The translations under genes and the position numbers were made by a program. From the NCBI GenBank assembly GCA_902609185.1, contig CACLQX010000006.1, positions 1 through 34,491 of the forward strand: a stretch of 34,491 bases of DNA, given 5' to 3'. Below are positions 9,269 to 19,671 of the stretch, in pieces; the first letter of the stretch is position 1; every line of letters begins with the position of its first letter. The notes under the pieces are model-generated. The model was not told the origin of the DNA. It did not search any database and saw nothing but the letters and a program-made list of their open reading frames with translations. This stretch comes from an uncultured Bacteroidota bacterium (GTDB taxonomy: Bacteria > Bacteroidota > Bacteroidia > Flavobacteriales > Flavobacteriaceae).

Positions 9269-9275
9269 TTAAAGC

Positions 9276-9998
9276 TTATTTTTTAAAGTATATTTCCTCA
9301 AATGGCACTCTAATTTGATCACCATATATTCCCTTTTCATCTCTAATACCACAACTAATTATCATGTTAATTTCAGAGGATCTAGGAAGTGATAGAGCTT
9401 TCTTAACTCTAAGTGAATCAAAACCCTCCATTGGACAAGTGTCATATCCATTTGATGTCATACTCAACATAAAATTTTGGGCAGCTAAAGCACTACTTTT
9501 ATGAGCAACAACTCTCATGTCAGATCTTGTTACCTGTCTGTAAATGGGTCGGAACAAACCAATTATCATGGCATTTAAATACCTGAAAAGACCTAAAATC
9601 CCATAGAACTCTTTGTAAACTGTCGGGATTAAATACTTGTAATATTTAATTGCAATATTTTTGTTTTTAAGGTGTTTATCATTTGCCTTTAAATTTCTCG
9701 TTTTTATTTGTTTTAAATTAAACAACCTTCTTTTATTCCACAAGTCTTTCCTAGTAACTACTACAACAAATTGACTAGCAGTTCGAGCAGCAGGTTGATC
9801 AAAGCAAGCTGAGGAAATTTTTGTCATTAATTTTTTTGAAGTTACATGATAAAACTCCCATAACTGTAAATTACTACTGTTTGGGGCAAATGAAGCATGT
9901 AATATAGAGTTCTTAACCTTATCATCACTTATGTCAACATTTTTGAACTTTCTTACAGATCTTCTAGTTCTGACAATTTTATCAAATTCTTTTTTCAT
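9276..9998 (-). CDS. nitroreductase-family FMN oxidoreductase
   Basis: This is a 240-residue protein of the nitroreductase fold. The N-terminal RTRRSVRKF is the usual FMN phosphate-binding stretch, FAPNSSNLQLWEFYHV matches the conserved PSxxNxQpW region, and ALAAQNFMLSMTSNGYDTCPMEGFD is the typical C-terminal helix and cysteine/proline loop. Between about residues 85 and 150 there is a long basic and partly hydrophobic insertion (LKNKNIAIKYYKYLIPTVYK, then GLFRYLNAMIIGLF) that is larger than in small nitroreductases and may cover the active site or contact the membrane. Substrate is unknown. Its ATG shares one base with the stop of the upstream aldehyde dehydrogenase (TAATG), so the two are coupled and may act on related carbonyl compounds, which is only inference. 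Confidence 0.85.
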   Translation of the reverse strand: MKKEFDKIVRTRRSVRKFKNVDISDDKVKNSILHASFAPNSSNLQLWEFYHVTSKKLMTKISSACFDQPAARTASQFVVVVTRKDLWNKRRLFNLKQIKTRNLKANDKHLKNKNIAIKYYKYLIPTVYKEFYGILGLFRYLNAMIIGLFRPIYRQVTRSDMRVVAHKSSALAAQNFMLSMTSNGYDTCPMEGFDSLRVKKALSLPRSSEINMIISCGIRDEKGIYGDQIRVPFEEIYFKK

Positions 9999-11398
9999 TA
10001 AACAGAAATATATTTAATTAGTTTTTTAGTCAATTTAAAAATAATTGAATCCTTACTCAGCTTATATTTAAAATTTAAATCAAAAATATTAGACTTTATT
10101 ATATAAGGTTTGTAATGACTAAAAGTTTTGAAAGATTCGTGTCCATGATATTTTCCCATTCCTGAGTTACCAATTCCACCAAAAGGAAGGTTTTTATTTA
10201 CAATTTGCCCAATTGTATCATTAATTGCACCACCTCCAAATGAATAGCTATTGATTAATTTTTTTGCATACTTTATGTTGTTTGTGAATACATAAAATGC
10301 AAGGGGGTTTTTACAACCTTCTAATATTTTATTTAGCTCATTATCAGAATTATATGTTATTATGGGAAGAATTGGTCCGAATATTTCATCATCTAAAATT
10401 TTATCTTTGGGGGAGGAGATCTCAACAATAGTTGGTTCAAAATATTTTACCTTTTTTTCGAACCTACCACCATAAATAATGTTACTATTTTCGAGGAGTT
10501 TGGAAAGTCTCATTACATGATTCTCATTAATAATAGTTGAGTAAAAAGGACTATTTTTTGGATTATTGGTGTAAATTGATTTAATATTTTTTATAATTGA
10601 ATTCACTAATGATTCCTTCACTTCCTTGTGAATAGCTAAGAAATTTGGAGCAATACAGGTTTGACCACAGTTTAAGAATTTCCCAAAAATTATCCTCTTT
10701 GATGCTGTTTCTATTGAAACATTTTTATCAATAATACATGGGTTTTTTCCACCTAGTTCAAGGGTTGTAGGTGTTAATGTTTTTGCTGCCTCTTTTGCAA
10801 CTATTTTTCCAATACTGGTACTTCCAGTAAAGAAAATATAATCCCATTTTAGACTCAATAAATATTTTCCAATTTTAGGTCCGCCGCTTATAATGTCGAC
10901 ATGTCCACGTTCAAATGAGTCGTTTATTATTTTTTCTAAAACTATTGATGTATTTGAGGAATGTTCCGAAGGCTTTAAAACCACAGTATTTCCAGCAGAC
11001 ACAGCCCCAATAATTGGCGAAATCGAAAGTTGAAATGGATAGTTCCAAGGTGAAATATTTAAAGTCACCCCATAAGGACAAGGTACAATGTAGTCAGACG
11101 AAAAAAAGTTTAGTAATGAAGATGATACTCTTTTTCTATTTGTCCATTTTTTTGTGTTTTTGATAAAAAAATTTAATTCATTATAAATAATTGCAATTTC
11201 AGACATGTAAGCTTCTGCATAACTTTTACCTAAATCAATTTTTAGAGCATTAACTATTTCATCCTCATATCTAATAATAGTTTTTTTTAATTTTCTAAGA
11301 GATTCAATTCTTATTTTTGGATTAATTGTTTTTTTTGAATCAAAAAATTCTTTTTGATTTTTCAAAATTTTTTGACAAAACTTAATTTTATTCATCAT
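9998..11398 (-). CDS. aldehyde dehydrogenase, class 3-like
   Basis: This is a 466-residue NAD(P)-dependent aldehyde dehydrogenase. The oxidised substrate cannot be told, but the short N-terminus, ISPWNYPFQLSISPIIGAVSAGNTVVLKPSE, FFTGSTSIGKIV, catalytic LELGGKNPCI (E214) and GQTCIAP (C248), and the late FGGGAINDTIGQIVNKNLPFGGIGNSGMGKYHG are typical of the class 3 (fatty or aromatic aldehyde) group. All catalytic residues are present. The C-terminus KLTKKLIKYISV is basic and amphipathic, possibly membrane-associated as in some fatty aldehyde enzymes. The start could be either of two adjacent ATGs (11398 or 11395). It is divergent from the ilv operon and coupled to the nitroreductase gene. Confidence 0.9.
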   Translation of the reverse strand: MMNKIKFCQKILKNQKEFFDSKKTINPKIRIESLRKLKKTIIRYEDEIVNALKIDLGKSYAEAYMSEIAIIYNELNFFIKNTKKWTNRKRVSSSLLNFFSSDYIVPCPYGVTLNISPWNYPFQLSISPIIGAVSAGNTVVLKPSEHSSNTSIVLEKIINDSFERGHVDIISGGPKIGKYLLSLKWDYIFFTGSTSIGKIVAKEAAKTLTPTTLELGGKNPCIIDKNVSIETASKRIIFGKFLNCGQTCIAPNFLAIHKEVKESLVNSIIKNIKSIYTNNPKNSPFYSTIINENHVMRLSKLLENSNIIYGGRFEKKVKYFEPTIVEISSPKDKILDDEIFGPILPIITYNSDNELNKILEGCKNPLAFYVFTNNIKYAKKLINSYSFGGGAINDTIGQIVNKNLPFGGIGNSGMGKYHGHESFKTFSHYKPYIIKSNIFDLNFKYKLSKDSIIFKLTKKLIKYISV

Positions 11399-11468
11399 TT
11401 AAAATTAATCAATCAATATAATAAGATAATTTCTACTTTTATTATGATAAACACTATATTTACTAGAT

Positions 11469-11494
11469 ACTCCATTTATATGGAGTTTTTTTTT
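11469..11494 (+). terminator. intrinsic-terminator-like hairpin in the ilvD leader (possible attenuator)
   Basis: ACTCCAT (11469-11475), loop TTAT, ATGGAGT (11480-11486) form a perfect 7-bp stem followed by a run of nine T (11486-11494). This is a plus-strand intrinsic terminator by shape. It ends five bases before the ilvD ATG. The upstream gene is divergent, so the only plus transcript it can act on is the ilv leader. I see no convincing competing antiterminator or amino-acid-rich leader peptide, so attenuation is an inference; the stem has only three G-C pairs and may be weak. Confidence 0.6.
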
Positions 11495-11499
11495 AGAAA

Positions 11500-13170
11500 A
11501 TGGAACTAAACAAGTACAGTAAAGTAATCACTAAAAAAGGTACACAACCTGCTGCACAGGCCATGCTTCATGCAATCGGATTAACAAAAGAAGATTTTGA
11601 GAAACCATTCATAGGTATTGCCAGTACAGGATATGAGGGTAATCCATGTAATATGCATCTAAATGACTTGTCTCTACAAATAAAAAATCAAATAGATAAA
11701 AAAAAGGCTGTCCCACTAATCTTCAATACTATTGGAATTAGTGACGGTATTTCTATGGGCACGAAAGGAATGAAGTATTCGCTTCCCTCTAGAGAAATAA
11801 TTGCAGATTCGATTGAATCTGTTGTTAATGGTATGTCATATGATTCTTTAATTACAGTTGTTGGCTGTGATAAAAATATGCCTGGAGCCTTAATGGCTAT
11901 GATTAGATTAAATAGACCATCAATTTTAGTATATGGTGGTACAATATCTCCGGGTTGTTACAAGGGTAAAAAACTAGATGTAGTATCAGCTTTTGAAGCT
12001 TGGGGTGAAAAAGTTTCAGGAAAAATTACTGATATTGATTATGAAAATATAATAAGCAACGCATGCCCAGGTCCTGGTGCTTGCGGAGGTATGTACACTG
12101 CAAATACCATGTCTTCTGCAATTGAGGCAATGGGAATGTCACTTCCTTATAATTCATCCAATCCAGCTGTAAGTGATCATAAATTAAATGAAAAGAAGAA
12201 AATTGCTAGTTCAATTCTAAATTTAATCCGAAATGATATAAAACCTAGTGATATAATTACTAGAAAGTCCATTGAAAATGCAGTGAGGTTAATTACCATA
12301 TTGGGAGGCTCTACAAACGCCGTATTACATATTCTGGCTATTTGTAAAACAGCTAACATTGATTTTAATATAGATGATTTTCAAAAAATATCAAATGAAA
12401 CTCCATTACTTGGAAACTTAAAACCAAGTGGAAAATTTCTCATGGAAGATTTACACAATATTGGTGGTATCCCTTGTGTTTTAAGGTTCATGATGGATGA
12501 GGGTATGCTAAATACTGATTGTTTAACTGTGACTGGAAAAACAATTGGTCAAAATCTTGAAAAGACACCAAAATTGGATTCTAATCAAGATATCATAATG
12601 CCAATAGATAAACCGATTAAAAAATCTGGGCATATTAGGATTCTCTATGGAAATATTGCCTCTAACGGATCAGTGGCAAAAATTACTGGAAAAGAAGGTT
12701 TGGTTTTTAAAGGAGTTGCCAGGGTTTTCGATTGTGAAGATGATGCAAATGAAGCAATTTCATATGGCAAAATTAAGAAAGGTGACGTCATTGTAATAAG
12801 ATTTGAGGGACCAAAAGGCGGACCTGGAATGCCCGAAATGTTAAAGCCAACATCTGCAATCATGGGTGCTGGTCTTGGAAATGATGTTGCATTAATTACA
12901 GATGGAAGATTTTCTGGTGGTACGCATGGATTTGTTGTTGGGCATATTTCACCAGAGGCTGCTGAGGGAGGTATGATAGCATTAATTAAGAACGGTGATA
13001 CTATTATTATCGATGCAGAAAAAAATGAAATTAATGTGAGATTGGATCAAAAAGAGATTGAATTAAGAAAAAAAGCATGGATAAAACCTGGTTTAAAATA
13101 TAAATCTGGTATTTTGTACAAATATTCTAAACTTGTATCAAGTGCATCAAAAGGTTGTATAACAGATTAA
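11500..13170 (+). CDS. ilvD: dihydroxy-acid dehydratase
   Basis: This is a 556-residue iron-sulfur enzyme that dehydrates 2,3-dihydroxy-isovalerate and its methylvalerate homologue in valine and isoleucine synthesis. Cluster and active-site motifs are visible: [10 protein letters not shown] (C50), [43 protein letters not shown], and the C-terminal [31 protein letters not shown] and [23 protein letters not shown]. Length is typical. It opens the ilvDBNC operon; ilvB follows after one base. The ATG at 11500 comes right after the T-run of the leader hairpin. Confidence 0.96.
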   Translation: MELNKYSKVITKKGTQPAAQAMLHAIGLTKEDFEKPFIGIASTGYEGNPCNMHLNDLSLQIKNQIDKKKAVPLIFNTIGISDGISMGTKGMKYSLPSREIIADSIESVVNGMSYDSLITVVGCDKNMPGALMAMIRLNRPSILVYGGTISPGCYKGKKLDVVSAFEAWGEKVSGKITDIDYENIISNACPGPGACGGMYTANTMSSAIEAMGMSLPYNSSNPAVSDHKLNEKKKIASSILNLIRNDIKPSDIITRKSIENAVRLITILGGSTNAVLHILAICKTANIDFNIDDFQKISNETPLLGNLKPSGKFLMEDLHNIGGIPCVLRFMMDEGMLNTDCLTVTGKTIGQNLEKTPKLDSNQDIIMPIDKPIKKSGHIRILYGNIASNGSVAKITGKEGLVFKGVARVFDCEDDANEAISYGKIKKGDVIVIRFEGPKGGPGMPEMLKPTSAIMGAGLGNDVALITDGRFSGGTHGFVVGHISPEAAEGGMIALIKNGDTIIIDAEKNEINVRLDQKEIELRKKAWIKPGLKYKSGILYKYSKLVSSASKGCITD

Positions 13171-13171
13171 T

Positions 13172-14863
13172 ATGAAAAAAATTTCAGGAGCAGAAGCTAT
13201 TATAAGATGTTTAATTTCTGAGGATGTAGACGTTTTATTTGGGTATCCAGGTGGTGCAATAATGCCTGTGTATGACGAGCTTTACAAATTTCAGAAAAAG
13301 CTAAATCATGTTCTTGTGAGACACGAGCAAGGTGCAACTCATGCAGCGCAGGGATATGCAAGATCTTCTGGAAAAGTGGGTGTTGCCATTGCAACATCAG
13401 GTCCTGGTGCAACAAATCTGGTTACTGGCATTGCAGATGCTCAAATTGATTCAACACCAATGGTGTGTATAACTGGACAAGTCGCATCTTATTTACTTGG
13501 CTCTGATGCATTTCAAGAAACTGATATTATAGGTATATCTACACCTGTAACAAAATGGAATTATCAAATCACAAAAGCATCAGAAATAAGTGAGGTTATT
13601 TCTAAAGCTTTCTATATAGCTAAATCTGGAAGACCTGGACCTGTTCTAATAGATATTACTAAAGATGCTCAATTTGATATGATTGAGAGTTTTGAGTATA
13701 AAAGATGTATAAATATTCGAAGTTATACTCCAACGCCTAAGTTTGATAAATCTGTAATTTTGGATGCTGTAAAATTAATTAATAAATCAAAGAGGCCTCT
13801 CATTGTTTGGGGACAAGGTGTTATCTTAGGAAATGCTGAGCCTGAATTCAAAGATTTTGTTGAAAAATCTGGAATTCCCGCGGCTTGGACCATTTTGGGT
13901 GTTTCAGCAATTTCAACTAATCACGAACTTAATGTTGGTATGGTTGGTATGCATGGTAATTATGGACCAAATGTACTTACTAACCAATGTGACTTATTGA
14001 TTGCAATTGGGATGAGATTTGATGACAGAGTTACAGGGGATCTAAAATCATATGCAAAACAAGCTAAAATTATTCATTTTGAAATTGATCCAGCAGAAGT
14101 TGATAAAAATGTTAAAGTTGAATTAGCTGTTATCGGTGATGTAAAGCAGACTCTAAAAGAAATACTTCCACATGTAAAGAAAAGAAAACATGTTTCCTGG
14201 GTAAATAACTTTAGAGAATTAAACAAAATTGAGTTTGATAAGGTTATTGATCAAGAATACAATAAACAACATGGTGGATTAAGTATGGCAGAGGTAATCA
14301 AGTCCATAAATGAAAATACTGATGGTAATTCTATTCTTGTGACTGATGTTGGTCAGCACCAAATGGTTGCATGCAGATATATGAATTTTAATAAATCTAA
14401 ATCAAATATAACCTCAGGCGGACTTGGTACCATGGGTTTTGCACTTCCTGCAGCACTAGGGGCTAAAATTGGAGATCCAGAAAGAGAGGTTATAGCTGTT
14501 ATTGGTGACGGAGGATTTCAAATGACCATTCAAGAACTAGGAACTATTTTTCAAACCTCTTCAGCAGTAAAAATTGTTATTTTAAACAATGAATATTTAG
14601 GCATGGTTAGACAATGGCAGCAATTATTTTTTGACAAAAGGTATGCATCCACAGAAATGACTAATCCTGATTTTGTTACAATATCTAAAGGTTATTTTAT
14701 TGAGTCAAAACGTGTGTCTAAAAGAAAAGATCTTAATTCATCAATTAAACAAATGTTATCATATGACGGACCTTATTTACTGGAGGTCTGTGTTGAGAAA
14801 GAGGATAATGTCTTCCCGATGATACCTTCTGGATCTTCAGTTTCTGATATAAGATTAGAGTAA
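13172..14863 (+). CDS. ilvB: acetolactate synthase, large (catalytic) subunit
   Basis: This is a 563-residue thiamine-diphosphate and FAD-dependent enzyme that condenses two pyruvates, or pyruvate with 2-oxobutyrate, as the first common step of branched-chain amino acid synthesis. Motifs include FGYPGGAIMPVYDEL, the catalytic glutamate in VRHEQGATHAAQGYARSSGKVG (E52), TSGPGATNLVTGIADAQ, VTGDLKSYAKQAK in the middle domain, and the ThDP motif VIGDGGFQMTIQELGTIFQTS ending in NNEYLGMVRQWQ. Complete in all three domains. It abuts ilvN with no gap and follows ilvD by one base, so it is in one transcription unit. Confidence 0.96.
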   Translation: MKKISGAEAIIRCLISEDVDVLFGYPGGAIMPVYDELYKFQKKLNHVLVRHEQGATHAAQGYARSSGKVGVAIATSGPGATNLVTGIADAQIDSTPMVCITGQVASYLLGSDAFQETDIIGISTPVTKWNYQITKASEISEVISKAFYIAKSGRPGPVLIDITKDAQFDMIESFEYKRCINIRSYTPTPKFDKSVILDAVKLINKSKRPLIVWGQGVILGNAEPEFKDFVEKSGIPAAWTILGVSAISTNHELNVGMVGMHGNYGPNVLTNQCDLLIAIGMRFDDRVTGDLKSYAKQAKIIHFEIDPAEVDKNVKVELAVIGDVKQTLKEILPHVKKRKHVSWVNNFRELNKIEFDKVIDQEYNKQHGGLSMAEVIKSINENTDGNSILVTDVGQHQMVACRYMNFNKSKSNITSGGLGTMGFALPAALGAKIGDPEREVIAVIGDGGFQMTIQELGTIFQTSSAVKIVILNNEYLGMVRQWQQLFFDKRYASTEMTNPDFVTISKGYFIESKRVSKRKDLNSSIKQMLSYDGPYLLEVCVEKEDNVFPMIPSGSSVSDIRLE

Positions 14864-15382
14864 ATGAAAAAAACAACTTACACAATCTCCATATATACTG
14901 AGAATAATGTTGGTTTACTCAATAGAGTTTCCCAAATATTTTTAAAAAGACACATTAATATAGCTAGCATTACATCATCAGAGTCTGAAATACCTGATAT
15001 TTTTAGGTTTGTAATTGTAGTTAATGTTAGTAAAGAACAAGTTGCAAAACTTGTTAAGCAAATTGAGAAACAAATAGAAGTTATTTCAGTTTTTTTCCAT
15101 ACGGATAAGCAAACTATATTTTTAGAAACTGCCTTATACAAAGTTAAATCCAGTTCATTATTTGAAGAAAAGCAAATTCAAAACATCATTAAAGATAGTA
15201 GAGCAAATATTGTAACAGTAAAGCCAGCATTTTTTGTTATTGAAAAAACTGGTTGGAGATCCGAAACTGAAGATTTATACGAAAAATTAAAACCTTATGG
15301 TTTGTTACAATTTGTAAGATCTGGAAGAATTTCAGTAACAAAAAAATCAATGGAGATAAGTAAGATTTTAAATAATAAATAA
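14864..15382 (+). CDS. ilvN: acetolactate synthase, small (regulatory) subunit
   Basis: This 172-residue partner of IlvB confers feedback inhibition, usually by valine, and stimulates the catalytic subunit. The N-terminal ACT domain is [34 protein letters not shown] (residues 4 to about 75). The C-terminal domain (about 80-160) contains [26 protein letters not shown] and [19 protein letters not shown], the usual ALS small-subunit C-domain. The length matches the long form. The start ATG follows the ilvB stop directly (TAAATG), and ilvC begins two bases after its stop. Confidence 0.94.
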   Translation: MKKTTYTISIYTENNVGLLNRVSQIFLKRHINIASITSSESEIPDIFRFVIVVNVSKEQVAKLVKQIEKQIEVISVFFHTDKQTIFLETALYKVKSSSLFEEKQIQNIIKDSRANIVTVKPAFFVIEKTGWRSETEDLYEKLKPYGLLQFVRSGRISVTKKSMEISKILNNK

Positions 15383-15384
15383 GA

Positions 15385-16848
15385 ATGAGTAATTATTATA
15401 ATAATTTAACCGAGTTAGAAAAAAAAGAACAATTGGCAAAATGTAGATTTATGAATGAGAAAGAATTCTCAGATGGTATAAATGCTTTGTTATATAAAAA
15501 AATTGTTATAATTGGTTGTGGTGCACAAGGGTTAAATCAAGGTCTTAACATGAGAGATTCTGGTCTAAATATTTCCTATGCTCTAAGAAAATCATCCATC
15601 GAGAATCAATCGCAATCATTTAAGAATGCGATAAAAAACAATTTTATTGTTGATAGCTATGAAAAATTGATTCCTGATGCAGACGTTCTAATAAATTTGA
15701 CACCTGACAAAAATCATTCTCAAGTAGTTAAAAAAGCAATGCCTTTAATGAAATTAAATTCAGTTCTTTCATATTCACACGGATTTAATATAGTTGAAGA
15801 GGGAATTTCAGTTAGAGAAGATATAACTGTAATAATGGTTGCTCCAAAATGTCCAGGCACAGAAGTTAGAGAAGAATTTTTGAGAGGTTTTGGTGTTCCA
15901 ACTTTAATTGCTGTTCACCCAGAAAATGACCCTTTTGGATTAGGTTTAGATATTGCCAAAGCATATGCAGTTGCTACTGGAGGCCACAAAGCAGGTGTTT
16001 TAGAATCCTCATTTGTTGCTGAGGTTAAATCTGATTTGATGGGAGAGCAAACAATTTTATGTGGCATATTACAATCAGGATCACTTTTGATTTATAAGAA
16101 AATGATTGAGCTAGGATATGAATCTGATTTCAGTATAAAATTAATTCAAAACGGATGGGAAACAATAACTGAGGAACTTAAACACAATGGTATTCAAGGA
16201 ATGATGAATAGGTTAGATGATTCATCAAGATATGTTGCACATAAACTTTCTGATGAATTAAAAAAAATAATGACACCATTATTTAATAAACACATGTCTG
16301 ATATTTTAGATGGAACATTTTCTAATGATATGATGAAAGACTGGATAAATAATGACCATAAACTTTTGAGCTGGAGGGAGGATACAGGTAAAAGCAAATT
16401 TGAATTAAATAGTGCAGGATCAATGAAAATCAAAAATCAGGAATACTTTGATAAGGGGATTTTAATGGTTTCATTTGTAAAATCTGGTGTTGAACTCGCT
16501 TTCGAAACTATGGTGAATAATGGAATTATTGATGAGTCAGCTTATTATGAATCACTTCATGAATTACCATTAATCGCTAATCTAGTTGCTAGAAAAAAGC
16601 TATACGAGATGAATAGAATTATTTCTGATACTGCTGAATATGGTTGTTATTTGTTTAATAATTCTTGTATTCCGTTGCTAGAAAATTTCATGCATAAAAT
16701 TAAAAAACATCAAATTGGATCAGTTTGTTCGATTGAATTTGATAAGAATGAATTATCATCATTTGATAAAAAAACTTATTCCCATCCAATTGAACATATT
16801 GGTGAAACGCTCAGAAATAATATGAAAAACATGAAAAAGTTAATTTAA
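15385..16848 (+). CDS. ilvC: ketol-acid reductoisomerase, class II (long form)
   Basis: This is a 487-residue NADPH-dependent isomeroreductase that converts acetolactate to dihydroxyisovalerate. The N-terminal Rossmann motif is [60 protein letters not shown] follows. The knotted domain has the metal-binding [27 protein letters not shown], and a second repeat of the knotted domain in the C-terminal half ([41 protein letters not shown]) makes this the long class II type found in enterobacteria and Bacteroidetes. It ends the ilv cluster. Threonine deaminase (ilvA), the transaminase and the leu genes are not here. Confidence 0.95.
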   Translation: MSNYYNNLTELEKKEQLAKCRFMNEKEFSDGINALLYKKIVIIGCGAQGLNQGLNMRDSGLNISYALRKSSIENQSQSFKNAIKNNFIVDSYEKLIPDADVLINLTPDKNHSQVVKKAMPLMKLNSVLSYSHGFNIVEEGISVREDITVIMVAPKCPGTEVREEFLRGFGVPTLIAVHPENDPFGLGLDIAKAYAVATGGHKAGVLESSFVAEVKSDLMGEQTILCGILQSGSLLIYKKMIELGYESDFSIKLIQNGWETITEELKHNGIQGMMNRLDDSSRYVAHKLSDELKKIMTPLFNKHMSDILDGTFSNDMMKDWINNDHKLLSWREDTGKSKFELNSAGSMKIKNQEYFDKGILMVSFVKSGVELAFETMVNNGIIDESAYYESLHELPLIANLVARKKLYEMNRIISDTAEYGCYLFNNSCIPLLENFMHKIKKHQIGSVCSIEFDKNELSSFDKKTYSHPIEHIGETLRNNMKNMKKLI

Positions 16849-16858
16849 AACTCATTAA

Positions 16859-16886
16859 TTGTATAAAATGACTGGCATTATTCTTG
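16859..16886 (+). promoter_or_regulatory. candidate promoter for the GapN-like gene
   Basis: TTG (16859-16861), a 17-base spacer, then TATTCTTG (16879-16886), which matches TAnnTTTG at all but one fixed position. The ATG lies 23 bases further on. It suggests the aldehyde dehydrogenase can be transcribed apart from the ilv operon. Confidence 0.35.
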
Positions 16887-16909
16887 ATCCAAAACTATAA
16901 ACAACTAAC

Positions 16910-18493
16910 ATGTTACACCCAGTTCCTCACGAGTTCGACATAAAAGAACCAATTAAACACAAAACATTCTTGATTAATGGTAAAATAGCTAACTGGAAAG
17001 GTGAATACAGTGAAGTAAAATCTACGATACTATCCTCAAAAAAAAATATTCCTTACAAACTGATTGGATATTCACCAAAAATGGACGAAAAACATGCTTT
17101 AAAAGCTTTGGAAGCTGCTAATAAAGCTTACAACAATGGAACCGGTAAATGGCCTACAATGAAAGTATATGAAAGAATCAATTGTATGCAGAAATTCGTT
17201 GACTTAATGAAAGGAAAAAGAGATGAGGTTGTCAAGCTTTTGATGTGGGAAATTGGTAAAAACTTAAATGATTCCCGGAAAGAGTTTGATAGAACAGTAG
17301 ACTATATTGATGAAACAATCAAAGAGTATAAGAAAATAGATCGTGATGGAGCTACTTTTCAAAATAATTCTGGCGTGAGAGCTTTAATAAGAAGGGGTCC
17401 TTTAGGTGTTGTGCTCTGTCTTGGGCCATATAATTATCCATTAAATGAAACATTTGCGTTATTAATCCCTGCAATTATCATGGGAAATACAGCTATATTT
17501 AAACCAGCTAAACACGGTGTTTTATTAATTGCGCCGCTGTTGAATGCTTTTAAAGAGTCATTTCCTCCAGGTGTAGTTAATATAGTTTTTGGTAGGGGAA
17601 GAGAAATGGCATCACCAATCATGAAAACAGGAAAAGTAAATGTACTTGCTCTTATTGGGCATAGTAGTTCTGCAATTTCCTTGCAAGATTTACATCCACA
17701 AAAAAATAGATTGAGACTGGTTCTTGGCTTAGAAGCAAAAAATCCTGCTATTATCTTAGATGATGCTGACTTAGATTTGGCTGTAAATGAATGTATTAAT
17801 GGTTCACTATCATTTAACGGACAAAGATGTACCGCCCTGAAGATTATTTATGTTCATGAAAAAATTAAAGATAAATTTCTCAAACAATTTTGTGAAAAAG
17901 TAGATGACTTAAAATTAGGACTTCCATGGGAAAATACACTTCTAACCCCACTTCCAGAACCGCATAAACCTAAATATATTAATGATTTAATTGAAGATGC
18001 CAAAGAGAAAGGGGCAAGGGTTTTAAACAAAAAAGGAGGAGAAGTAAGTAATAATTATATATTTCCAGCTGTTTTATATCCGGCAAATGAACAAATGAAA
18101 GTATATAAAGAGGAGCAATTTGGTCCAGTAATTCCTGTTATTTCCTTTGATGATATAGATATTCCTATCTCATTTATGGCGGAATCAAATTATGGTCAAC
18201 AAGTAAGCTTATTTGGAAAATCTGAAAAAAAATTAGGCCCTCTAATAGATTCATTAGTCAATTTAGTTTGTAGGGTTAATCTTAACTCTTCTTGTCAACG
18301 AGGCCCTGATGTATTTCCTTTTACTGGAAGAAAGGACTCAGCTGTTGCAACTCTGAGTGTTCATGATGCACTAAGATCATTCTCAATCAGAACCTTTGTG
18401 GCGTCTAAGGACAATGAAATCAACAAAGAAATTCTTAGAAAATTAATTGATAATAAAGAATCAAATTTTATTAGAACAGATTATTATTTGTAG
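16910..18493 (+). CDS. gapN: GapN-like NADP-dependent glyceraldehyde-3-phosphate dehydrogenase (ALDH11 type)
   Basis: This 527-residue aldehyde dehydrogenase differs from the class 3-like one upstream. The N-terminal [55 protein letters not shown], the catalytic [24 protein letters not shown] (E275), [11 protein letters not shown] (C307) and [23 protein letters not shown] near the end match non-phosphorylating glyceraldehyde-3-phosphate dehydrogenases. That enzyme oxidises glyceraldehyde 3-phosphate straight to 3-phosphoglycerate, giving NADPH but no ATP. It could supply reductant for the NADPH-dependent IlvC next door, which is inference. It lies 61 bases after ilvC with its own possible promoter and ends six bases from convergent dnaN. 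Another aldehyde substrate is possible. Confidence 0.85.
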   Translation: MLHPVPHEFDIKEPIKHKTFLINGKIANWKGEYSEVKSTILSSKKNIPYKLIGYSPKMDEKHALKALEAANKAYNNGTGKWPTMKVYERINCMQKFVDLMKGKRDEVVKLLMWEIGKNLNDSRKEFDRTVDYIDETIKEYKKIDRDGATFQNNSGVRALIRRGPLGVVLCLGPYNYPLNETFALLIPAIIMGNTAIFKPAKHGVLLIAPLLNAFKESFPPGVVNIVFGRGREMASPIMKTGKVNVLALIGHSSSAISLQDLHPQKNRLRLVLGLEAKNPAIILDDADLDLAVNECINGSLSFNGQRCTALKIIYVHEKIKDKFLKQFCEKVDDLKLGLPWENTLLTPLPEPHKPKYINDLIEDAKEKGARVLNKKGGEVSNNYIFPAVLYPANEQMKVYKEEQFGPVIPVISFDDIDIPISFMAESNYGQQVSLFGKSEKKLGPLIDSLVNLVCRVNLNSSCQRGPDVFPFTGRKDSAVATLSVHDALRSFSIRTFVASKDNEINKEILRKLIDNKESNFIRTDYYL

Positions 18494-18499
18494 TATAAT

Positions 18500-19615
18500 T
18501 TAATTTAGCATTATTGGCATCACTAACATAATAATGCTTTCGCTATCATTATCAATAATACCCGGTGAAATTATTCCTGCTCTGCTTGGGGATGAAAGCT
18601 CTAACTTTATTAGTTCCGAATCAAGGTTTGATAACATTTCTACAATAAACTTAGAATTAAAACCTATGGAAATATCAGACCCATTATAGTTACAATCTAA
18701 TACTTCCTCAGATTTGTTATTAAAATCTAAATCTTCAGCTTTTATCACAAGTTTATTGCCTTTGATATCAAGTTTGACTTGATTTGTAGATTTACTTGAA
18801 AAAATAGATGATCTTTTTGCAGCTTGCAAAAATTGTAATCTATCAATTTCAAGAACATTTGGGTTCTCTTTTGGAATTACAGCATCATAATTCGGGTATT
18901 TACCATCAATTAATCTACAAACCAATTTAAAATTTGAAAAATTAAAAATTGCATTGGTTTTGTTGTATAAAACATTTGTGTCGGAATCATGATCTTGAAG
19001 AATATTTTTTAAAATATTTAATGGCTTGTTAGGTACAATAAATTCTATTGATGAATCTGACTTAACATCTTTTCTTTCATATTTTACTAATTTATGAGCA
19101 TCTGTTGCTACAAAACATGATGAATCTGAACTAATTTGAAAAAACACACCAGACATAACAGGCCTTAAATCATCATTGCCTGATGCAAATATTGTTGAAT
19201 TTATAATTTTTAATAAAATTGATGATTTAAAATTTATGACTGATGCCTCTTCAACTGCCAATGGCTTTGGAAAATCTGAACCATCATAGTATGATAAGGA
19301 ATATTGACCGTTACTTGAATTTATTTCTAGAATATTATTTTCCAAAACTGAAAAGGTTAGTGGTTGATCTGGCAGTGACCTAACTATATCAATCAAAAGC
19401 TTAGCAGGAATAGCAATGTTCGATTGAATTGATGATTCTATAGAAATGTTTGACGTCAGCGATGTTTCCATATCTGATGCTGTTATATGTAAGTTGTTGT
19501 TGATAATTTCAAATAAAAAACAATCAAGAATAGGCAGTGTATTATTATTATTTAATATTGATCCTAAAACTTGTAAATTTTTTAGTAAACTTTCAGAAGA
19601 AATTATAAATTTCAT
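18500..19615 (-). CDS. dnaN: DNA polymerase III beta subunit (sliding clamp)
   Basis: This 371-residue protein forms the ring clamp that tethers polymerase III and repair enzymes to DNA. The three-domain pattern is visible: N-terminal MKFIISSESLLKNLQVLGSILNNNNTLPILDCFLFE, the central domain with SGVFFQISSDSSCFVATDAHKLVKYE and LNILKNILQD, and the C-terminal domain with CRLIDGKYPNYDAVIPKENPN, IGFNSKFIVEMLSNL and the terminal MLVMPIMLN, equivalent to the E. coli MPMRL end. Length is normal. It is not next to dnaA or recF here, as is common in Bacteroidetes. A near-consensus -7 box on the minus strand (TATATTTA, 19630-19623) ends seven bases before its ATG. Confidence 0.96.
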   Translation of the reverse strand: MKFIISSESLLKNLQVLGSILNNNNTLPILDCFLFEIINNNLHITASDMETSLTSNISIESSIQSNIAIPAKLLIDIVRSLPDQPLTFSVLENNILEINSSNGQYSLSYYDGSDFPKPLAVEEASVINFKSSILLKIINSTIFASGNDDLRPVMSGVFFQISSDSSCFVATDAHKLVKYERKDVKSDSSIEFIVPNKPLNILKNILQDHDSDTNVLYNKTNAIFNFSNFKLVCRLIDGKYPNYDAVIPKENPNVLEIDRLQFLQAAKRSSIFSSKSTNQVKLDIKGNKLVIKAEDLDFNNKSEEVLDCNYNGSDISIGFNSKFIVEMLSNLDSELIKLELSSPSRAGIISPGIIDNDSESIIMLVMPIMLN

Positions 19616-19671
19616 ATAGTAATAAATATATCGTAAAAGGAACTTATAATAAAATTAAATTCAAAAAAATT

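Noticed and set aside
11444-11509. A 21-codon ORF (ATG ATA AAC ACT ATA ...) overlapping the ilvD leader hairpin, as a possible ilv leader peptide
   Set aside because: It has only three isoleucines and no valine or leucine, which is not enriched for this AT-rich genome. A start from the weak -7-like TACTTTTA just upstream would begin after its ATG.
9998-18493. Two aldehyde dehydrogenases flanking the ilv operon as a duplicated or transposed pair
   Set aside because: They belong to different subfamilies (class 3-like and GapN-like), lie on opposite strands and share only family-wide motifs, so recent duplication is not supported.
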